64,000 bases of DNA from Actinomycetales bacterium SN12 (GCA_002837415.1 PJCV01000003.1:62001-126000); one strand, 5' to 3'; positions 33,354-42,411 are shown, counted from the stretch's first letter. A program made the numbers and translations. Notes: generated by a model from the sequence alone, not told the origin.

Positions 33354-34454
33354 TCAGTCCTCGAGCGTCGGCTGATCGCCGTCGGGAGAGCCGACCCGGA
33401 TCGACACCGATCCATCCGGGAGGACGGTCGCGGTGCCGTTCACCTGGAACGGCACGTCCTGCGAGACCTTCCGCACCGAGCCGTCGAAGAGCGACTGGAT
33501 CCGCACCTCGATGTGCGCCATCGCATCGGCGGGCGGCAGCGCCCAGGCGGCGCCGTCGGGCACGAGGCTGATGACGGGCTGCGCGGTGATCGACCACTTC
33601 GGCACGGTGTCCGGGGCGAGCCTGTTGTGCAGCTGCAGCCCGAACGGGCAGCGAGTGGGCTGCAGCACCTCCTGTGTCGCGCAGTCGGTGAGGAACTGCT
33701 CGACCTGCTGCTGCACGACCTCGACGAACTTCTCGGTCGGCTGCGCCTGCACGTCGACCGGGGTTCGGGCGAGCGCGGTGTCGGCGAGCACGCTCACACC
33801 CGGCGACGACGAGATGGCGGTGTCGACGGTGACCGAGTACCGGCCCGGGGTGAAGACCAGCAGGTGAAGCGGGTCGAGGGGAGCGGCCTCCGCGCCGTCG
33901 ACGGACACCTGACGCCGGTCGATCGCGAAGCCGTTCACGGCGAAGACGTCCGCTCCGCGCACGGTGAGCTCGATCTCAGCCAGCGGGCTGGCGGTGAAGC
34001 GCCAGTTCGGGGTAACCCCGACCCAGCCGTCCTGCGCGACGGTGAAGGTCGAGGTGCCTTCGACGCCGCCCGCCCGGTAGTCGACGACGATCTCGTGCAC
34101 GCCGTCCTTCGAATCCTTCTCGGTGACCGTCACGTCGGTGAGCGGGGCGAGGGCGGCGCGGCGCAGCAGCGCCTCGGAGGCGGACGCGTCGATCCCGGCA
34201 TCCTGCAGCACCGCCAGGTCGAGCGAGACGCCCGGCACCTGCAGCGCCTCGACGGCGTGACCGCTCGAGAGCAGATCCATGTACCGCTGCACGAAGGCGG
34301 AGGGGCTGTAGAACGACTGGTACAGCGACATCCCGCCGGCGCCGATCGCGGCGAACAGCAGCACGCCGATGACGGCCAGAAGAGTGAGGTCGGACCGCAG
34401 GCTGGAGCGCGCGCGGGGGCGCGCTCGCCCCGGTGATACCCGCCCCTGCATCAT
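33354..34454 (-). CDS. Hypothetical membrane-anchored protein with TcaA-like external repeats
   Basis: The 366-residue product has an Arg-rich cytoplasmic N-terminus, one transmembrane helix (about 25-45), and a long external region without Cys clusters, apart from two Cys (DCATQEVLQPTRC). Internal similarity is visible between LAPLTDVTVTEKDSKDGVHEIVVDYRAGG and later beta-rich segments, and the topology recalls TcaA/NTF2-like domain proteins. The function is unknown. A TAGACT -10 lies 6 nt before the ATG on this strand. Confidence 0.75.
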   Translation of the reverse strand: MMQGRVSPGRARPRARSSLRSDLTLLAVIGVLLFAAIGAGGMSLYQSFYSPSAFVQRYMDLLSSGHAVEALQVPGVSLDLAVLQDAGIDASASEALLRRAALAPLTDVTVTEKDSKDGVHEIVVDYRAGGVEGTSTFTVAQDGWVGVTPNWRFTASPLAEIELTVRGADVFAVNGFAIDRRQVSVDGAEAAPLDPLHLLVFTPGRYSVTVDTAISSSPGVSVLADTALARTPVDVQAQPTEKFVEVVQQQVEQFLTDCATQEVLQPTRCPFGLQLHNRLAPDTVPKWSITAQPVISLVPDGAAWALPPADAMAHIEVRIQSLFDGSVRKVSQDVPFQVNGTATVLPDGSVSIRVGSPDGDQPTLED

Positions 34455-34460
34455 GGCGCA

Positions 34461-34466
34461 AGTCTA
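34461..34466 (-). promoter_or_regulatory. Leaderless -10 element TAGACT
   Basis: On the minus strand TAGACT is exactly 6 nt before the ATG at 34454. Confidence 0.6.
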
Positions 34467-34510
34467 GGCAGTCGGCGCTGGGACGATGCCGTACGAACCC
34501 GACGTGGACT

Positions 34511-34516
34511 TAACAT
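34511..34516 (+). promoter_or_regulatory. Leaderless -10 element TAACAT
   Basis: TAACAT is followed by 6 nt and the GTG start of the helicase gene. It is 45 bp from the divergent TAGACT. Confidence 0.6.
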
Positions 34517-34522
34517 AGGGTC

Positions 34523-35962
34523 GTGTCCGTCACCCTCTCCGAAGAACAGCACGCGCTGTTCCGACTCATCGAGGACACCGACGAGCACGTCTTCATCACC
34601 GGTCGCGCCGGCACGGGGAAGTCCACCCTGCTGCAGCACTTCGCGTGGAACACGAAGAAGCAGATCGCGATCTGCGCACCCACCGGCGTCGCCGCGCTCA
34701 ACGTCGAGGGGCAGACGATCCACTCGCTCTTCCGCCTGCCGATCGGCCTCGTCGCCGAGAGCGAGATAGAGCAGTCGGACGCGACCCGGCGCATCCTCAA
34801 CGCGATCGAGACGCTCGTCATCGACGAGATCTCGATGGTCAACGCCGATCTGATGGATGCCATCGACCGGTCGCTGCGGCAGGCGCGCGGCAAGCGCGGC
34901 ATCCCGTTCGGCGGGGTGCAGGTCGTCATGTTCGGCGACCCGTACCAGCTCGCGCCGGTGCCGCCGCGCGGTGATGAGCTGCGCTACATCCAGGATCACT
35001 ACCGCTCGTTCTGGTTCTTCGACGCCAAGGTGTGGACCGGCGGGCGCGCTTCGACAGGCTCAGCGACCCAGCCAGAAGACGCGATGCTGGACATCGGCAC
35101 CTATGGCGCGACGCTGCACGTGCACGAGCTGGTGCACATCCATCGTCAGTCCGATGACGGGTTCAAGGCGATGCTGAACGCCGTGCGGTACGGACGCGTC
35201 ACCGCCGACATCGCCGGCGTGCTGAACGAGAAGGGCGCGCGGACTCCGCCCGAGCCGGAGCCGGGCGAGGTGCCGATCATCACGCTCGCCACGCGCAACG
35301 ACATTGTGAACAGCATCAACCGGCGCCATCTCGCAGCCCTTCCCGGCCGGGAGCAGACCGCGCACGCGGAGGTCTTGGGGGACTTCGGCCGCGGCGAGGC
35401 GAACTACCCCGCCGACGCCGAGCTGAAGCTCAAGGTGGGTGCCCAGGTGATGTTCCTGCGCAACGACGTCTCGATGCAGGGCGAGCCGCCGCGATGGGTG
35501 AACGGGTCGATCGGCACGGTCACGCGCATCCTGGGCGAGACCGTGCGCGTCGATGTCGACGGCGACGAGTTCGATGTCGAGCCGGCGGTGTGGGAGAGGT
35601 TCCGCTACGCCTACAACCCCGGCACCAAGACCCTGACCCGCGAGGTCGCCGCGGAGTTCACGCAGTTCCCCCTGCGCCTGGCCTGGGCGGTCACCATCCA
35701 CAAGTCCCAGGGGAAGACCTACGACCGCGCGGTCGTCGACCTCGGATCCGGCGCCTTCGCGCCCGGTCAGACGTACGTCGCGCTGTCGCGGCTCACCTCG
35801 CTCGACGGGCTGTACCTGTCGCGGCCGCTGCGGCCGAGCGACATCCGCGTCGACGAGGATGTGCGCCGTTTCATGCGCGAGGCGTGGGAGGCCCGTCAGG
35901 CCGAGCGAGCCGAGAGCGCCGGAGCAGACGAGAAGAAGGAAAAGGGCATCCGGATGCCATGA
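34523..35962 (+). CDS. Pif1-like superfamily 1 helicase
   Basis: The 479-residue product has Walker A GRAGTGKST (residues 27-35), PTGVAALNVEGQTIHSLF, Walker B VIDEISMV, and motif III FGDPYQLAPV. A C-terminal UvrD-C-like part carries AVTIHKSQGKTYDRAVVDLG and YVALSRLTSLDGLYLSR. It is a 5'-3' DNA helicase of the Pif1/RecD2 class, probably for replication or repair. The segment GRASTGSATQPEDAM between motifs III and IV is encoded by repeat A (35048-35069). The GTG start is leaderless. Confidence 0.9.
   Translation: MSVTLSEEQHALFRLIEDTDEHVFITGRAGTGKSTLLQHFAWNTKKQIAICAPTGVAALNVEGQTIHSLFRLPIGLVAESEIEQSDATRRILNAIETLVIDEISMVNADLMDAIDRSLRQARGKRGIPFGGVQVVMFGDPYQLAPVPPRGDELRYIQDHYRSFWFFDAKVWTGGRASTGSATQPEDAMLDIGTYGATLHVHELVHIHRQSDDGFKAMLNAVRYGRVTADIAGVLNEKGARTPPEPEPGEVPIITLATRNDIVNSINRRHLAALPGREQTAHAEVLGDFGRGEANYPADAELKLKVGAQVMFLRNDVSMQGEPPRWVNGSIGTVTRILGETVRVDVDGDEFDVEPAVWERFRYAYNPGTKTLTREVAAEFTQFPLRLAWAVTIHKSQGKTYDRAVVDLGSGAFAPGQTYVALSRLTSLDGLYLSRPLRPSDIRVDEDVRRFMREAWEARQAERAESAGADEKKEKGIRMP
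35048..35069. repeat. Interspersed repeat A inside the helicase gene
   Basis: CTTCGACAGGCTCAGCGACC differs from the hisC copy by one base. Here it is read in another frame, encoding ASTGSAT. Confidence 0.85.
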
Positions 35963-36022
35963 CGGGCGGCCTTTCAGTCTCGTCGCCCTAGACTCGGAGA
36001 GTCCATCCCCGGGGAGTCTCCT

Positions 36023-37309
36023 ATGCATCTTCGTTCGTCGCGCCGTGTGCGCGCAGCCGTGGGCGGCGCACTCGTCCTGGCCCTCGCACTGACCGGCTGC
36101 ACCGGGTCGGATTCCGAGTTCAGCTACACGCCGCCGAAGCAGGTCGACGCGAAGCTGCCCGACGACGTGACCGGGCAGCTGCAGGCGGCTGTCGAGCAGG
36201 CGATCATCGCGAGCGGATCATCGGGCGCGATCGTCGGCGTCTGGGTGCCGTGGAGCGGCGAGTGGATCACGGGCCTCGGCACGCAGGGCCCGGGTGGCGA
36301 TGCGGTCACGACCGACATGTCGTTCCGCGTCGCGGACGTGACGCGACTGATGACCTGCGATGTGCTCTACGGCATGGCCGACGACGGCGAGCTCGAGCTC
36401 GACGCACCCGTGCCGAAGTACGTCTCGGGCGTCGCCGACCTCTCCGACATCACCCTGCTCGACCTCTGCAACGGCACGAGCGGAGTCGGCTCCTCCGAGG
36501 CCGTCGTGAAGCCGTACTGGTTGAACACGCCGGGGCGGGAGTGGGCCCCCATGCAGCTGGCGAGCTTCGGGCTGGGCACCGGCCGCACCCCGGCGCACAC
36601 CGAGTACCGGGAATCGGACGCCGGGTACCTCATACTCGGCATGGCCCTCGAGCGGATCTCCGGACGCAGCGCCTCCGAGCTGATCGCGAAGTACGTGACC
36701 GAGCCGCTCGAGCTCTCGTCCACCTCGCTTCCGCCGCGCGAATCGGCTGCACCCGCTCCATCGCCCGCGCTCAAGGGCACCTTCCTGCCCGCAGCCGAGG
36801 GCGGCGGCTACGACTGCGCGGCTCCCATCGACATCACGAAGAGCTCGTCGAGCATCGGCTTCACCGACGCGGGTGTCGTGTCGACCATCGCCGATCTCGG
36901 GCGCTACGCCCAGGCGGAGGCTCGCCAGGCGCTGCGGGAGAAGAACGCCGAGCCTGCGCGCTTCGGGGCGCCTCTGCCGGTCAGCGCGGACGCGCCGAGC
37001 TGGTACCAGGCGACGGGCGGCGGCTACCTGGTGGGATCACTCGTCGGGCAGCACGGGTGGGTTCCCGGCTACGCGACCGCGGCGTACTCCGACCCGGCCA
37101 CCGGCTTCACCGTGGCGGTCACCCTGAACGGCTCGTCCGCGGGCGGCTCGATGGCGGCATACCTCGCCTGGGAGCTCGCGGCGATCGCCTCGAAGGCCCC
37201 CGCGGCCGAGGGGCAGTCCGCTCCGGAGTTCGGACTGCCGTTCACGGCTGAGCAGTACGCGCAGAGCATCGCCGATGCGGCCATCTGCGCGCCGCCCGCC
37301 GGGGAGTGA
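36023..37309 (+). CDS. Lipoprotein of the serine beta-lactamase/D-Ala-D-Ala peptidase fold, catalytically degenerate
   Basis: The 428-residue product has a lipobox (LALTGC, Cys26) and aligns with class C/S12 serine hydrolases: SFRVADVTRLMT, GELELDAPVPKYV, YLILGMALERISG, and GWVPGYATAA. The catalytic SxxK is D105-V-T-R108, so both Ser and Lys are replaced. YxN reads ESD, and the usual tHtSG reads NGTSG. It is therefore probably a non-enzymatic sensor or binding protein. TAGACT at 35989-35994 precedes it by a 28-nt leader with GGGGAG. It overlaps the next gene by 4 nt (GTGA). Confidence 0.85.
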   Translation: MHLRSSRRVRAAVGGALVLALALTGCTGSDSEFSYTPPKQVDAKLPDDVTGQLQAAVEQAIIASGSSGAIVGVWVPWSGEWITGLGTQGPGGDAVTTDMSFRVADVTRLMTCDVLYGMADDGELELDAPVPKYVSGVADLSDITLLDLCNGTSGVGSSEAVVKPYWLNTPGREWAPMQLASFGLGTGRTPAHTEYRESDAGYLILGMALERISGRSASELIAKYVTEPLELSSTSLPPRESAAPAPSPALKGTFLPAAEGGGYDCAAPIDITKSSSSIGFTDAGVVSTIADLGRYAQAEARQALREKNAEPARFGAPLPVSADAPSWYQATGGGYLVGSLVGQHGWVPGYATAAYSDPATGFTVAVTLNGSSAGGSMAAYLAWELAAIASKAPAAEGQSAPEFGLPFTAEQYAQSIADAAICAPPAGE

Positions 37310-38214
37310 GCCGCGCCACCATCCGAGGTGACCTCGCGTCATCCGGTCTCAGCGCAGTCGGGCTGGTCGCGGTCGGCCTGGTCTGCCAGGAGGTCGGGGC
37401 GTCCGTCGCCGTCCTGCTCTTCCCGCAGGTGGGCGCGCTCGGCATGGTCATGCTGCGACTGGTGTTCTCGGCGCTGATCCTGCTGCTCATCGCCCGGCCT
37501 GCGATGCGCGGCCACTCGGCTGCGGCATGGCGCTCGGCTCTCATGCTCGGTGGCGTCCTCGCTCTCATGAACGGGCTGTTCTACCTCGCGCTGCGTGAGC
37601 TGCCTCTCGGTGTGACCGTGACGATCGAGGTGCTCGGCCCGCTCGCGCTCGCCGTCATCGTCGCACGCACGCGCACGGCGTGGCTGTGGGCGGCCGTGGC
37701 CCTCATCGGCATCGCAGCCCTGGGCGGCGGCGGGTGGGATCGCCTGACGGTGACCGGTGTGCTGTTCGCCCTCGGCGCGGCGGCCAGCTGGGCGGCGTAC
37801 ATCCTGTCGTCGGCACGAGTGGGGCGTGATTTCGCCGGTCTCGACGGCCTCGCGCTCGCGATGGCGTTCGGCGCGCTGCTGTCGCTGCCGTTCGGCATCG
37901 TGGATGCCGGCGCCGCGCTGCTGCGTGTCGAGCTGATCGCCCTGGGCGCCGCGGTGGCCGTGCTGAGCTCGACCATCCCGTATGCCCTCGAGCTCATCGC
38001 GCTGCGCCGGCTGTCACCGGCGGTCTTCGGCATCCTGATGAGCCTGGGCCCTGCGACGGCGAGCGTCGCAGGGTTCGTGCTGCTCGGCCAGCACCTCTCG
38101 GCACTGGAGGTCGCGGGCGTCGTGCTCGTCGTGCTCGCGAGCGCCGGCGCCGTGTGGGCGGGGCGAAAGCGGCGCCCTCGCGGTATCGACGCCGACGTTC
38201 CGCCCACGCCGTGA
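37306..38214 (+). CDS. EamA/DMT-family exporter (RhtA-like)
   Basis: The 302-residue product has ten predicted helices in two EamA repeats (MVMLRLVFSALILLL ... LPLGVTVTIEVLGPLALAVI; second repeat LSSTIPYALELIALRRLSPAVFGILMSLGPATASVAGFVLLGQHLS). The second repeat matches the RhtA homoserine/threonine exporter subgroup. It exports a small amino acid or metabolite. The GTG start overlaps the previous stop, so it is coupled to the degenerate hydrolase gene. Confidence 0.88.
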   Translation: MSRATIRGDLASSGLSAVGLVAVGLVCQEVGASVAVLLFPQVGALGMVMLRLVFSALILLLIARPAMRGHSAAAWRSALMLGGVLALMNGLFYLALRELPLGVTVTIEVLGPLALAVIVARTRTAWLWAAVALIGIAALGGGGWDRLTVTGVLFALGAAASWAAYILSSARVGRDFAGLDGLALAMAFGALLSLPFGIVDAGAALLRVELIALGAAVAVLSSTIPYALELIALRRLSPAVFGILMSLGPATASVAGFVLLGQHLSALEVAGVVLVVLASAGAVWAGRKRRPRGIDADVPPTP

Positions 38215-38220
38215 AAGAAT
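38215..38220 (+). promoter_or_regulatory. Possible leaderless -10 element AAGAAT
   Basis: AAGAAT is 6 nt before the GTG at 38227 and is only partly consensus. Confidence 0.4.
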
Positions 38221-38226
38221 CGACGG

Positions 38227-38814
38227 GTGCGCTCGTCTGGTAGATCTCGGCTCCTCCGCGGCTTCGCGGGCGCCTCGATCTCGACCTTCGTCGCCCTCGC
38301 CTCCCATGTCTGGGTCGGCGGTGATCTGCCGGGCGTGCTCGGCATCGCCGTCCCGTGGCTGCTGTCGTTCATGGTGTGCACACTGCTCTCGGGCATCCGG
38401 CTGTCGGCCATCCGCCTGACGCTCTCGGTGCTGGCATCGCAGGCGCTGTTCCACGCGCTGTTCGTGCTCGGTGCGATCACGCCACGCGGCGGCATCGCGC
38501 CCCACGTCCACGGACCCCTCACGCTCTCCGCCGGAAGCGCGGTGATCGTGCCCCAGGACGCGGGGATGTGGGCCGCACACGGCGTCGCAGCGGCGATCAC
38601 AGCGGTCGCGCTGCATCGCGGTGAACGGCTGATCCAGGCGCTCGCGGCCCTGGCATCCTCCGTCGTGCGGTGGCTGACCCGCACCGTCGCCGGCGCGCCC
38701 TGCCTCCCGGCGATTCCAGCCCGGCCGCGCTGGGCGGTGCTGTCGGCGCCGTCTTGCACCGAGCTGCACCTGTCGTCCGTGCACCGGCGCGGGCCGCCTC
38801 TTCGAGTCGTCTGA
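38227..38814 (+). CDS. Small membrane protein upstream of copC, hypothetical
   Basis: The 195-residue product has about four hydrophobic helices (FVALASHVWVGGDLPGVLGIAVPWLLSFMV, then LTLSVLASQALFHALFVLGA, and AHGVAAAITAVALH) with several His near the membrane (ASHVW, LFHAL, HVHGP). The His pattern and its position before copC suggest a metal-related role. The C-terminal 40 residues are low in hydrophobicity. No family is recognised. Confidence 0.65.
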   Translation: MRSSGRSRLLRGFAGASISTFVALASHVWVGGDLPGVLGIAVPWLLSFMVCTLLSGIRLSAIRLTLSVLASQALFHALFVLGAITPRGGIAPHVHGPLTLSAGSAVIVPQDAGMWAAHGVAAAITAVALHRGERLIQALAALASSVVRWLTRTVAGAPCLPAIPARPRWAVLSAPSCTELHLSSVHRRGPPLRVV

Positions 38815-38902
38815 TCCATCGCAGCCGAGAGGCCGCGCGGGCGCTCGTGCGCCCCTTCCAGATGACTCGCCGCTTCGCGGCATCCAGAGAAAGAGGTTTC
38901 CC

Positions 38903-39478
38903 ATGTTCCGCATCCGCACCACCCTCGCCGCCGTCGCCGTGGCGACCATCGCCGCGCTCGCCGTCGCCGCACCTGCATCGGCGCACGACGAGATCGTCTC
39001 GAGCACGCCGGCCGCCGACGCGCAGCTGACCGACGCTCCGAGCGAGGTCGTCCTGACGTTCTCGAACACCCTGCTCTCGCTGGACGAGAACAGCGGAACC
39101 GCCATGACCGTCGTCGACGACTCGGGCGAGGACTGGGTCGCCGGGCCGCCCGCGGTCGCCGCCGACACGGTCACGGTCCCGCTGGCCGACGGGATGCCCG
39201 GGGGCGCCTACACGGTCACCTGGCAGGTCGTCTCCAGCGACGGCCACCCGACGTCGGGGGAGTACTCGTTCTCGCTGACCGCTGCCGAGGAGTCCGCAGC
39301 GCCCAGCGCCACACCCACCGAGACGGCTGCGGCCGAGCCGACCGACCAGCCCTCCGACGCGGCGCAGCCGGCTGAGCAGTCCGATTCGATGCCCTGGCCG
39401 CTGCTGATCGGACTCGGCGTCGTGCTGCTCGTCGCGATCGTCACGGCCATCGTGATCGTCGTGCGCCGCAGGCGCTGA
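38903..39478 (+). CDS. CopC-domain copper-binding protein with C-terminal anchor
   Basis: The 191-residue product has a signal peptide cut after APASA, leaving His28 at the mature N-terminus (HDEIVSSTPAADAQLTDAP). This N-terminal His and the later DGHPTSGEYSF are the Cu(II) site of CopC. A Ser/Glu/Pro-rich spacer (residues 125-160) and a C-terminal transmembrane helix plus RRRR anchor it. It probably delivers copper to the CopD-CtaG protein encoded at 31346-33349. A ribosome site (AAAGAGG) precedes the ATG. Confidence 0.9.
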   Translation: MFRIRTTLAAVAVATIAALAVAAPASAHDEIVSSTPAADAQLTDAPSEVVLTFSNTLLSLDENSGTAMTVVDDSGEDWVAGPPAVAADTVTVPLADGMPGGAYTVTWQVVSSDGHPTSGEYSFSLTAAEESAAPSATPTETAAAEPTDQPSDAAQPAEQSDSMPWPLLIGLGVVLLVAIVTAIVIVVRRRR

Positions 39479-39490
39479 CATCGGCTGTGG

Positions 39491-39521
39491 ACGGGCCTCG
39501 CCGTGCACCGGCGGGGCCCGT
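39491..39521 (+). terminator. Terminator-like hairpin after copC
   Basis: ACGGGCCTCGCCG pairs with CGGCGGGGCCCGT (13 bp, one G-U) around a 5-nt loop, 12 nt past the copC stop. Confidence 0.75.
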
Positions 39522-39575
39522 TCCCGGTGATACGTTCGGCGACAGCGTGCATCGCACGCGTTCAGGAGGCATGGC

Positions 39576-40592
39576 ATGGCGATCGTCGACAACGGCATCT
39601 ACGTGGGCGGCGCGCGCACGGCGAATCCCGGCAGCATCGACGAGACGTTCGAGCTGATGCGCGAGCGCGGCGGGATGGGCTGGATCGGTCTGTATCGACC
39701 GGATGCCGAGGAGCTGCAGGCGGTCGCCGCGGAGTTCGGACTGCACGAGCTCGCCGTCGAAGACGCCCTCCGCGGCCATCAGCGCCCCAAGCTCGAGCAG
39801 TACGAGGACCATCTCTTCGTCGTGCTGCGACCCGCCCGCTACCTCGACGCCGAGGAGGAGGTCGAGTTCGGCGAGGTGCACGTGTTCGTCGGACGTGACT
39901 TCGTGGTCACCGTCCGGCATGCCGAGGAACCCGACCTCGGCCGCGTGCGCCGTCGCCTCGAGGGAGAGCCAGCGCTGCTCGCCCACGGCCCCGAGGCGGT
40001 GCTGTACGCCATCCTCGACGAGGTCGTCGACCGGTACGCGCCGGTGCTCGCCGGACTCGAGAACGACATCGACGAGATCGAGAACCAGCTGTTCGTCGAC
40101 GACGTCGACGCCACGCAGCGGATCTACGAGCTGTCCCGCGAGGTGCTCGAGTTCCAGCGGGCGGCGCAGCCGCTGACGGAGATCGTCGGCGGACTGCTGC
40201 GCGAGGGCGCCAGACAGGGCGCGGATGCTGAGCTGCAGCGTCGCCTGAGGGACGTGCACGACCACTCCATCCGGGTCGCCGAGCGGGCCGCGACCTTCCG
40301 GGCAGTGCTCGAGAACGCGCTGACCGTCGAGTCGACGATCGTCGCGCGCCGGCAGAACGAGGCGATGCGGCGGATGACCGAGGAGAGCATCCGGCAGGGC
40401 GACCAGATGAAGCGCATCTCGGCCTGGGCGGCGATCCTGTTCGCGCCGACGCTGATCGGATCGATCTACGGGATGAACTTCCGCGACATGCCCGAGCTGG
40501 ACTGGACGTACGGGTATCCGCTCTCCATCGGGGCGATGGTCGCGCTCGGCGGTGGCCTCTACCTCGCCTTCAAGCGGAAGGGCTGGCTGTAG
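39576..40592 (+). CDS. corA: CorA-family magnesium/cobalt transporter
   Basis: The 338-residue product has a large N-terminal cytoplasmic domain with long helices (roughly residues 1-270) and two C-terminal transmembrane helices. The signature GMN is at residues 299-301 in YGMNFRDMPE. It forms a pentameric Mg2+ channel. The C-terminus ends in basic residues (KRKGW). It is followed by a hairpin and then by the aminotransferase gene. AGGAGGC precedes the ATG at 39576. Confidence 0.93.
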   Translation: MAIVDNGIYVGGARTANPGSIDETFELMRERGGMGWIGLYRPDAEELQAVAAEFGLHELAVEDALRGHQRPKLEQYEDHLFVVLRPARYLDAEEEVEFGEVHVFVGRDFVVTVRHAEEPDLGRVRRRLEGEPALLAHGPEAVLYAILDEVVDRYAPVLAGLENDIDEIENQLFVDDVDATQRIYELSREVLEFQRAAQPLTEIVGGLLREGARQGADAELQRRLRDVHDHSIRVAERAATFRAVLENALTVESTIVARRQNEAMRRMTEESIRQGDQMKRISAWAAILFAPTLIGSIYGMNFRDMPELDWTYGYPLSIGAMVALGGGLYLAFKRKGWL

Positions 40593-40619
40593 CGTCGTGT
40601 GACGCCGCACGGCACGGGC

Positions 40620-40637
40620 CGCCCCGGATGCGGGGCG
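40620..40637. terminator. Hairpin after corA
   Basis: CGCCCCG and CGGGGCG form a perfect 7-bp stem around GATG, 28 nt past the corA stop. No T-run follows. Confidence 0.55.
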
Positions 40638-40644
40638 CGCACAC

Positions 40645-40650
40645 CAGAAT
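40645..40650 (+). promoter_or_regulatory. Leaderless -10 element CAGAAT
   Basis: CAGAAT is exactly 6 nt before the ATG of the aminotransferase gene. Confidence 0.5.
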
Positions 40651-40656
40651 GGATGC

Positions 40657-41853
40657 ATGAGCCCCGCCGACCTCACCGCCACGCACCCGTACGACGCGAT
40701 CACCGAGGACGATCTGCGGAGGGCCGGCAGTGTGAAGTGGACGCGCTTCCCCGGGACCATCGGCACGTTCATCGCCGAGATGGACTTCGGGGTGGCTCCC
40801 GCGATCTCGGATGCCATCGCAGACGCGCTGCGCGCCGGCTTCACCGGCTACCTGCCCGTGCCGACGGCCCGCGCCCTGCAGCAGGCGGTCGCGGACTGGC
40901 ATGCCGACAGGTACGGCTGGGCGGTGCCGAGCGACGACGTGCGGCTGGTCGCCGACGTGATCGCCGCGTACGAGTTCGCGATCACCACCTACACGAAGCC
41001 GGGAGATGCGGTCATCGTCCCCACCCCGGCCTACATGCCGTTCCTCGACGTGCCGCTTCGGCACGGACGCCGAGTGATCGAGGTGCCCAGCCTGGAGGTG
41101 GACGGCCGCTGGACCATGGATCTCGCGGCAGTGGCATCCGCGTTCGCCGACGGCGGCGAGCTGCTCGTGCTCTGCAACCCGCACAACCCACTGGGAACCG
41201 TCGCCACACGAGAAGAGCTGCTGGCGATCGAACAGACGGTGTCGGATGCCGGGGGCCGCGTGTTCTCCGATGAGATCCACGCCCCGCTCGTGTACGCACC
41301 CGCCCGGCACATCCCGTACGCGTCGGTGTCGGATGCGGCCGGCGCGCACACGCTGACGGCGACGTCGGCGTCGAAGGCCTGGAACCTCGCGGGCTTCAAG
41401 TGCGCCCAGCTGATCCTCTCGAACGACGAGACGCGTGCCGCGTGGGATGCCGACGGCGGCTGGGCCGGGCACGGCACGGCGACGATCGGCGTGATCGCGC
41501 AGCTCGCGGCCTACACCGGAGGCGCCGAGTGGCTGGCCGAGGTCACCGACTACCTCGACGGCAGCCGGCGGCTGCTCGCCGAGCTGGTGACCGAGCACCT
41601 CCCCGGCGTACGGGTCACCGTGCCGGAGGGGACGTACATCGCTCTGCTCGACTTCCGCGCCACGCGGCTGTCGGACGCTCTCGGCGCGGACGCCGATCTC
41701 GGCGCCTGGTTCCGCGAGAACGCCGGCGTATCGATGACCGACGGTGCGCTGTGCGGTCAGGCGGCGATCGGATGCACGCGATTCGTGTTCGCCACCCCGC
41801 GGCCGATCATCCGCGAAGCGGTGCTGCGGATCGCCGAGACCCTGAAGAGCTGA
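40657..41853 (+). CDS. MalY/PatB-type PLP aminotransferase (cystathionine beta-lyase-like)
   Basis: The 398-residue product is a fold-type I PLP enzyme of the MalY/PatB subgroup. Marks are VKWTRFPGTIGTFIAEMDF at the N-terminus, PTPAYMPFL, CNPHNPLG, SDEIHAPLVY (203-212), and the PLP lysine K240 in TSASKAWNLAGFK. MalY/PatB enzymes cleave C-S bonds of cystathionine; MalY also acts as a repressor partner. No transcription factor domain is present. Confidence 0.88.
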   Translation: MSPADLTATHPYDAITEDDLRRAGSVKWTRFPGTIGTFIAEMDFGVAPAISDAIADALRAGFTGYLPVPTARALQQAVADWHADRYGWAVPSDDVRLVADVIAAYEFAITTYTKPGDAVIVPTPAYMPFLDVPLRHGRRVIEVPSLEVDGRWTMDLAAVASAFADGGELLVLCNPHNPLGTVATREELLAIEQTVSDAGGRVFSDEIHAPLVYAPARHIPYASVSDAAGAHTLTATSASKAWNLAGFKCAQLILSNDETRAAWDADGGWAGHGTATIGVIAQLAAYTGGAEWLAEVTDYLDGSRRLLAELVTEHLPGVRVTVPEGTYIALLDFRATRLSDALGADADLGAWFRENAGVSMTDGALCGQAAIGCTRFVFATPRPIIREAVLRIAETLKS

Positions 41854-41877
41854 AGATCGGCGACCGACAGGTCGGGA

Positions 41878-42345
41878 TCAGCGCAGAGCGGGCACGCCGG
41901 CGTCATCCATCGCGCCGGTGAGCCTGTCGAGGAAGCGCACCACGGCAGCGTGCTCGACATCTGTCAGATCCGCTGCGATCTCGCGGGTGGCCTGCTGGAA
42001 GGCGAGCACCGGGGCGCCCACCGTCTGCTCCGCGAGCGGTGTGGCGCTGATCACGAGACTGCGACGGTCGGAGGGGTGTCGTACGCGCTCGATGGCGCCT
42101 GCTCGTTCCAGGCGGTCCAGCAGTGCAGTCATCGATGCCGACGTGACGCCGAGATGCTTCGACAGTGCGGTGGGGGTGACGGTGTGGCCGTTCCCTGCTG
42201 CCGTCAGCAGGAACTGGATGATCCTGATCTCGTTGTCAGACATCGATGACGAATCGCGAGCACGGGCGTGCATCGCATCGTCCGCCTCCTGATATCGGCG
42301 AAGTGCGTCGATGATCTGGTTCGCGGAATCCAACTCAACGGTCAT
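41878..42345 (-). CDS. MarR-family transcriptional regulator
   Basis: The 155-residue product has the winged HTH (about 50-115, TVTPTALSKHLGVTSASMTALLDRLERAGAIERVRHPSDRRSLVI). The DxRS-type wing RHPSDRRS is typical of MarR. A strong AGGAGG precedes the ATG at 42345. It diverges from two unknown genes across a perfect palindrome (42395-42411), suggesting autoregulation and control of these genes. Confidence 0.9.
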   Translation of the reverse strand: MTVELDSANQIIDALRRYQEADDAMHARARDSSSMSDNEIRIIQFLLTAAGNGHTVTPTALSKHLGVTSASMTALLDRLERAGAIERVRHPSDRRSLVISATPLAEQTVGAPVLAFQQATREIAADLTDVEHAAVVRFLDRLTGAMDDAGVPALR

Positions 42346-42394
42346 GGACACCTCCTTGCTCCGATCATAGCCCAACATGAAGTGTGACGGATAT

Positions 42395-42411
42395 GTAGTT
42401 TGACAAACTAC
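42395..42411. promoter_or_regulatory. MarR operator palindrome
   Basis: GTAGTTTG and CAAACTAC are exact reverse complements around a single A. The site overlaps the -35 of the rightward promoter (TTGACA at 42400). Confidence 0.8.

Noticed and set aside
30947..33415. Very long open frame on the minus strand opposite the CopD-CtaG gene
   Set aside because: Its translation is Arg/Ala/His-rich without domains and arises because GC-rich codons give few stops on the opposite strand; the plus-strand gene has clear membrane motifs.
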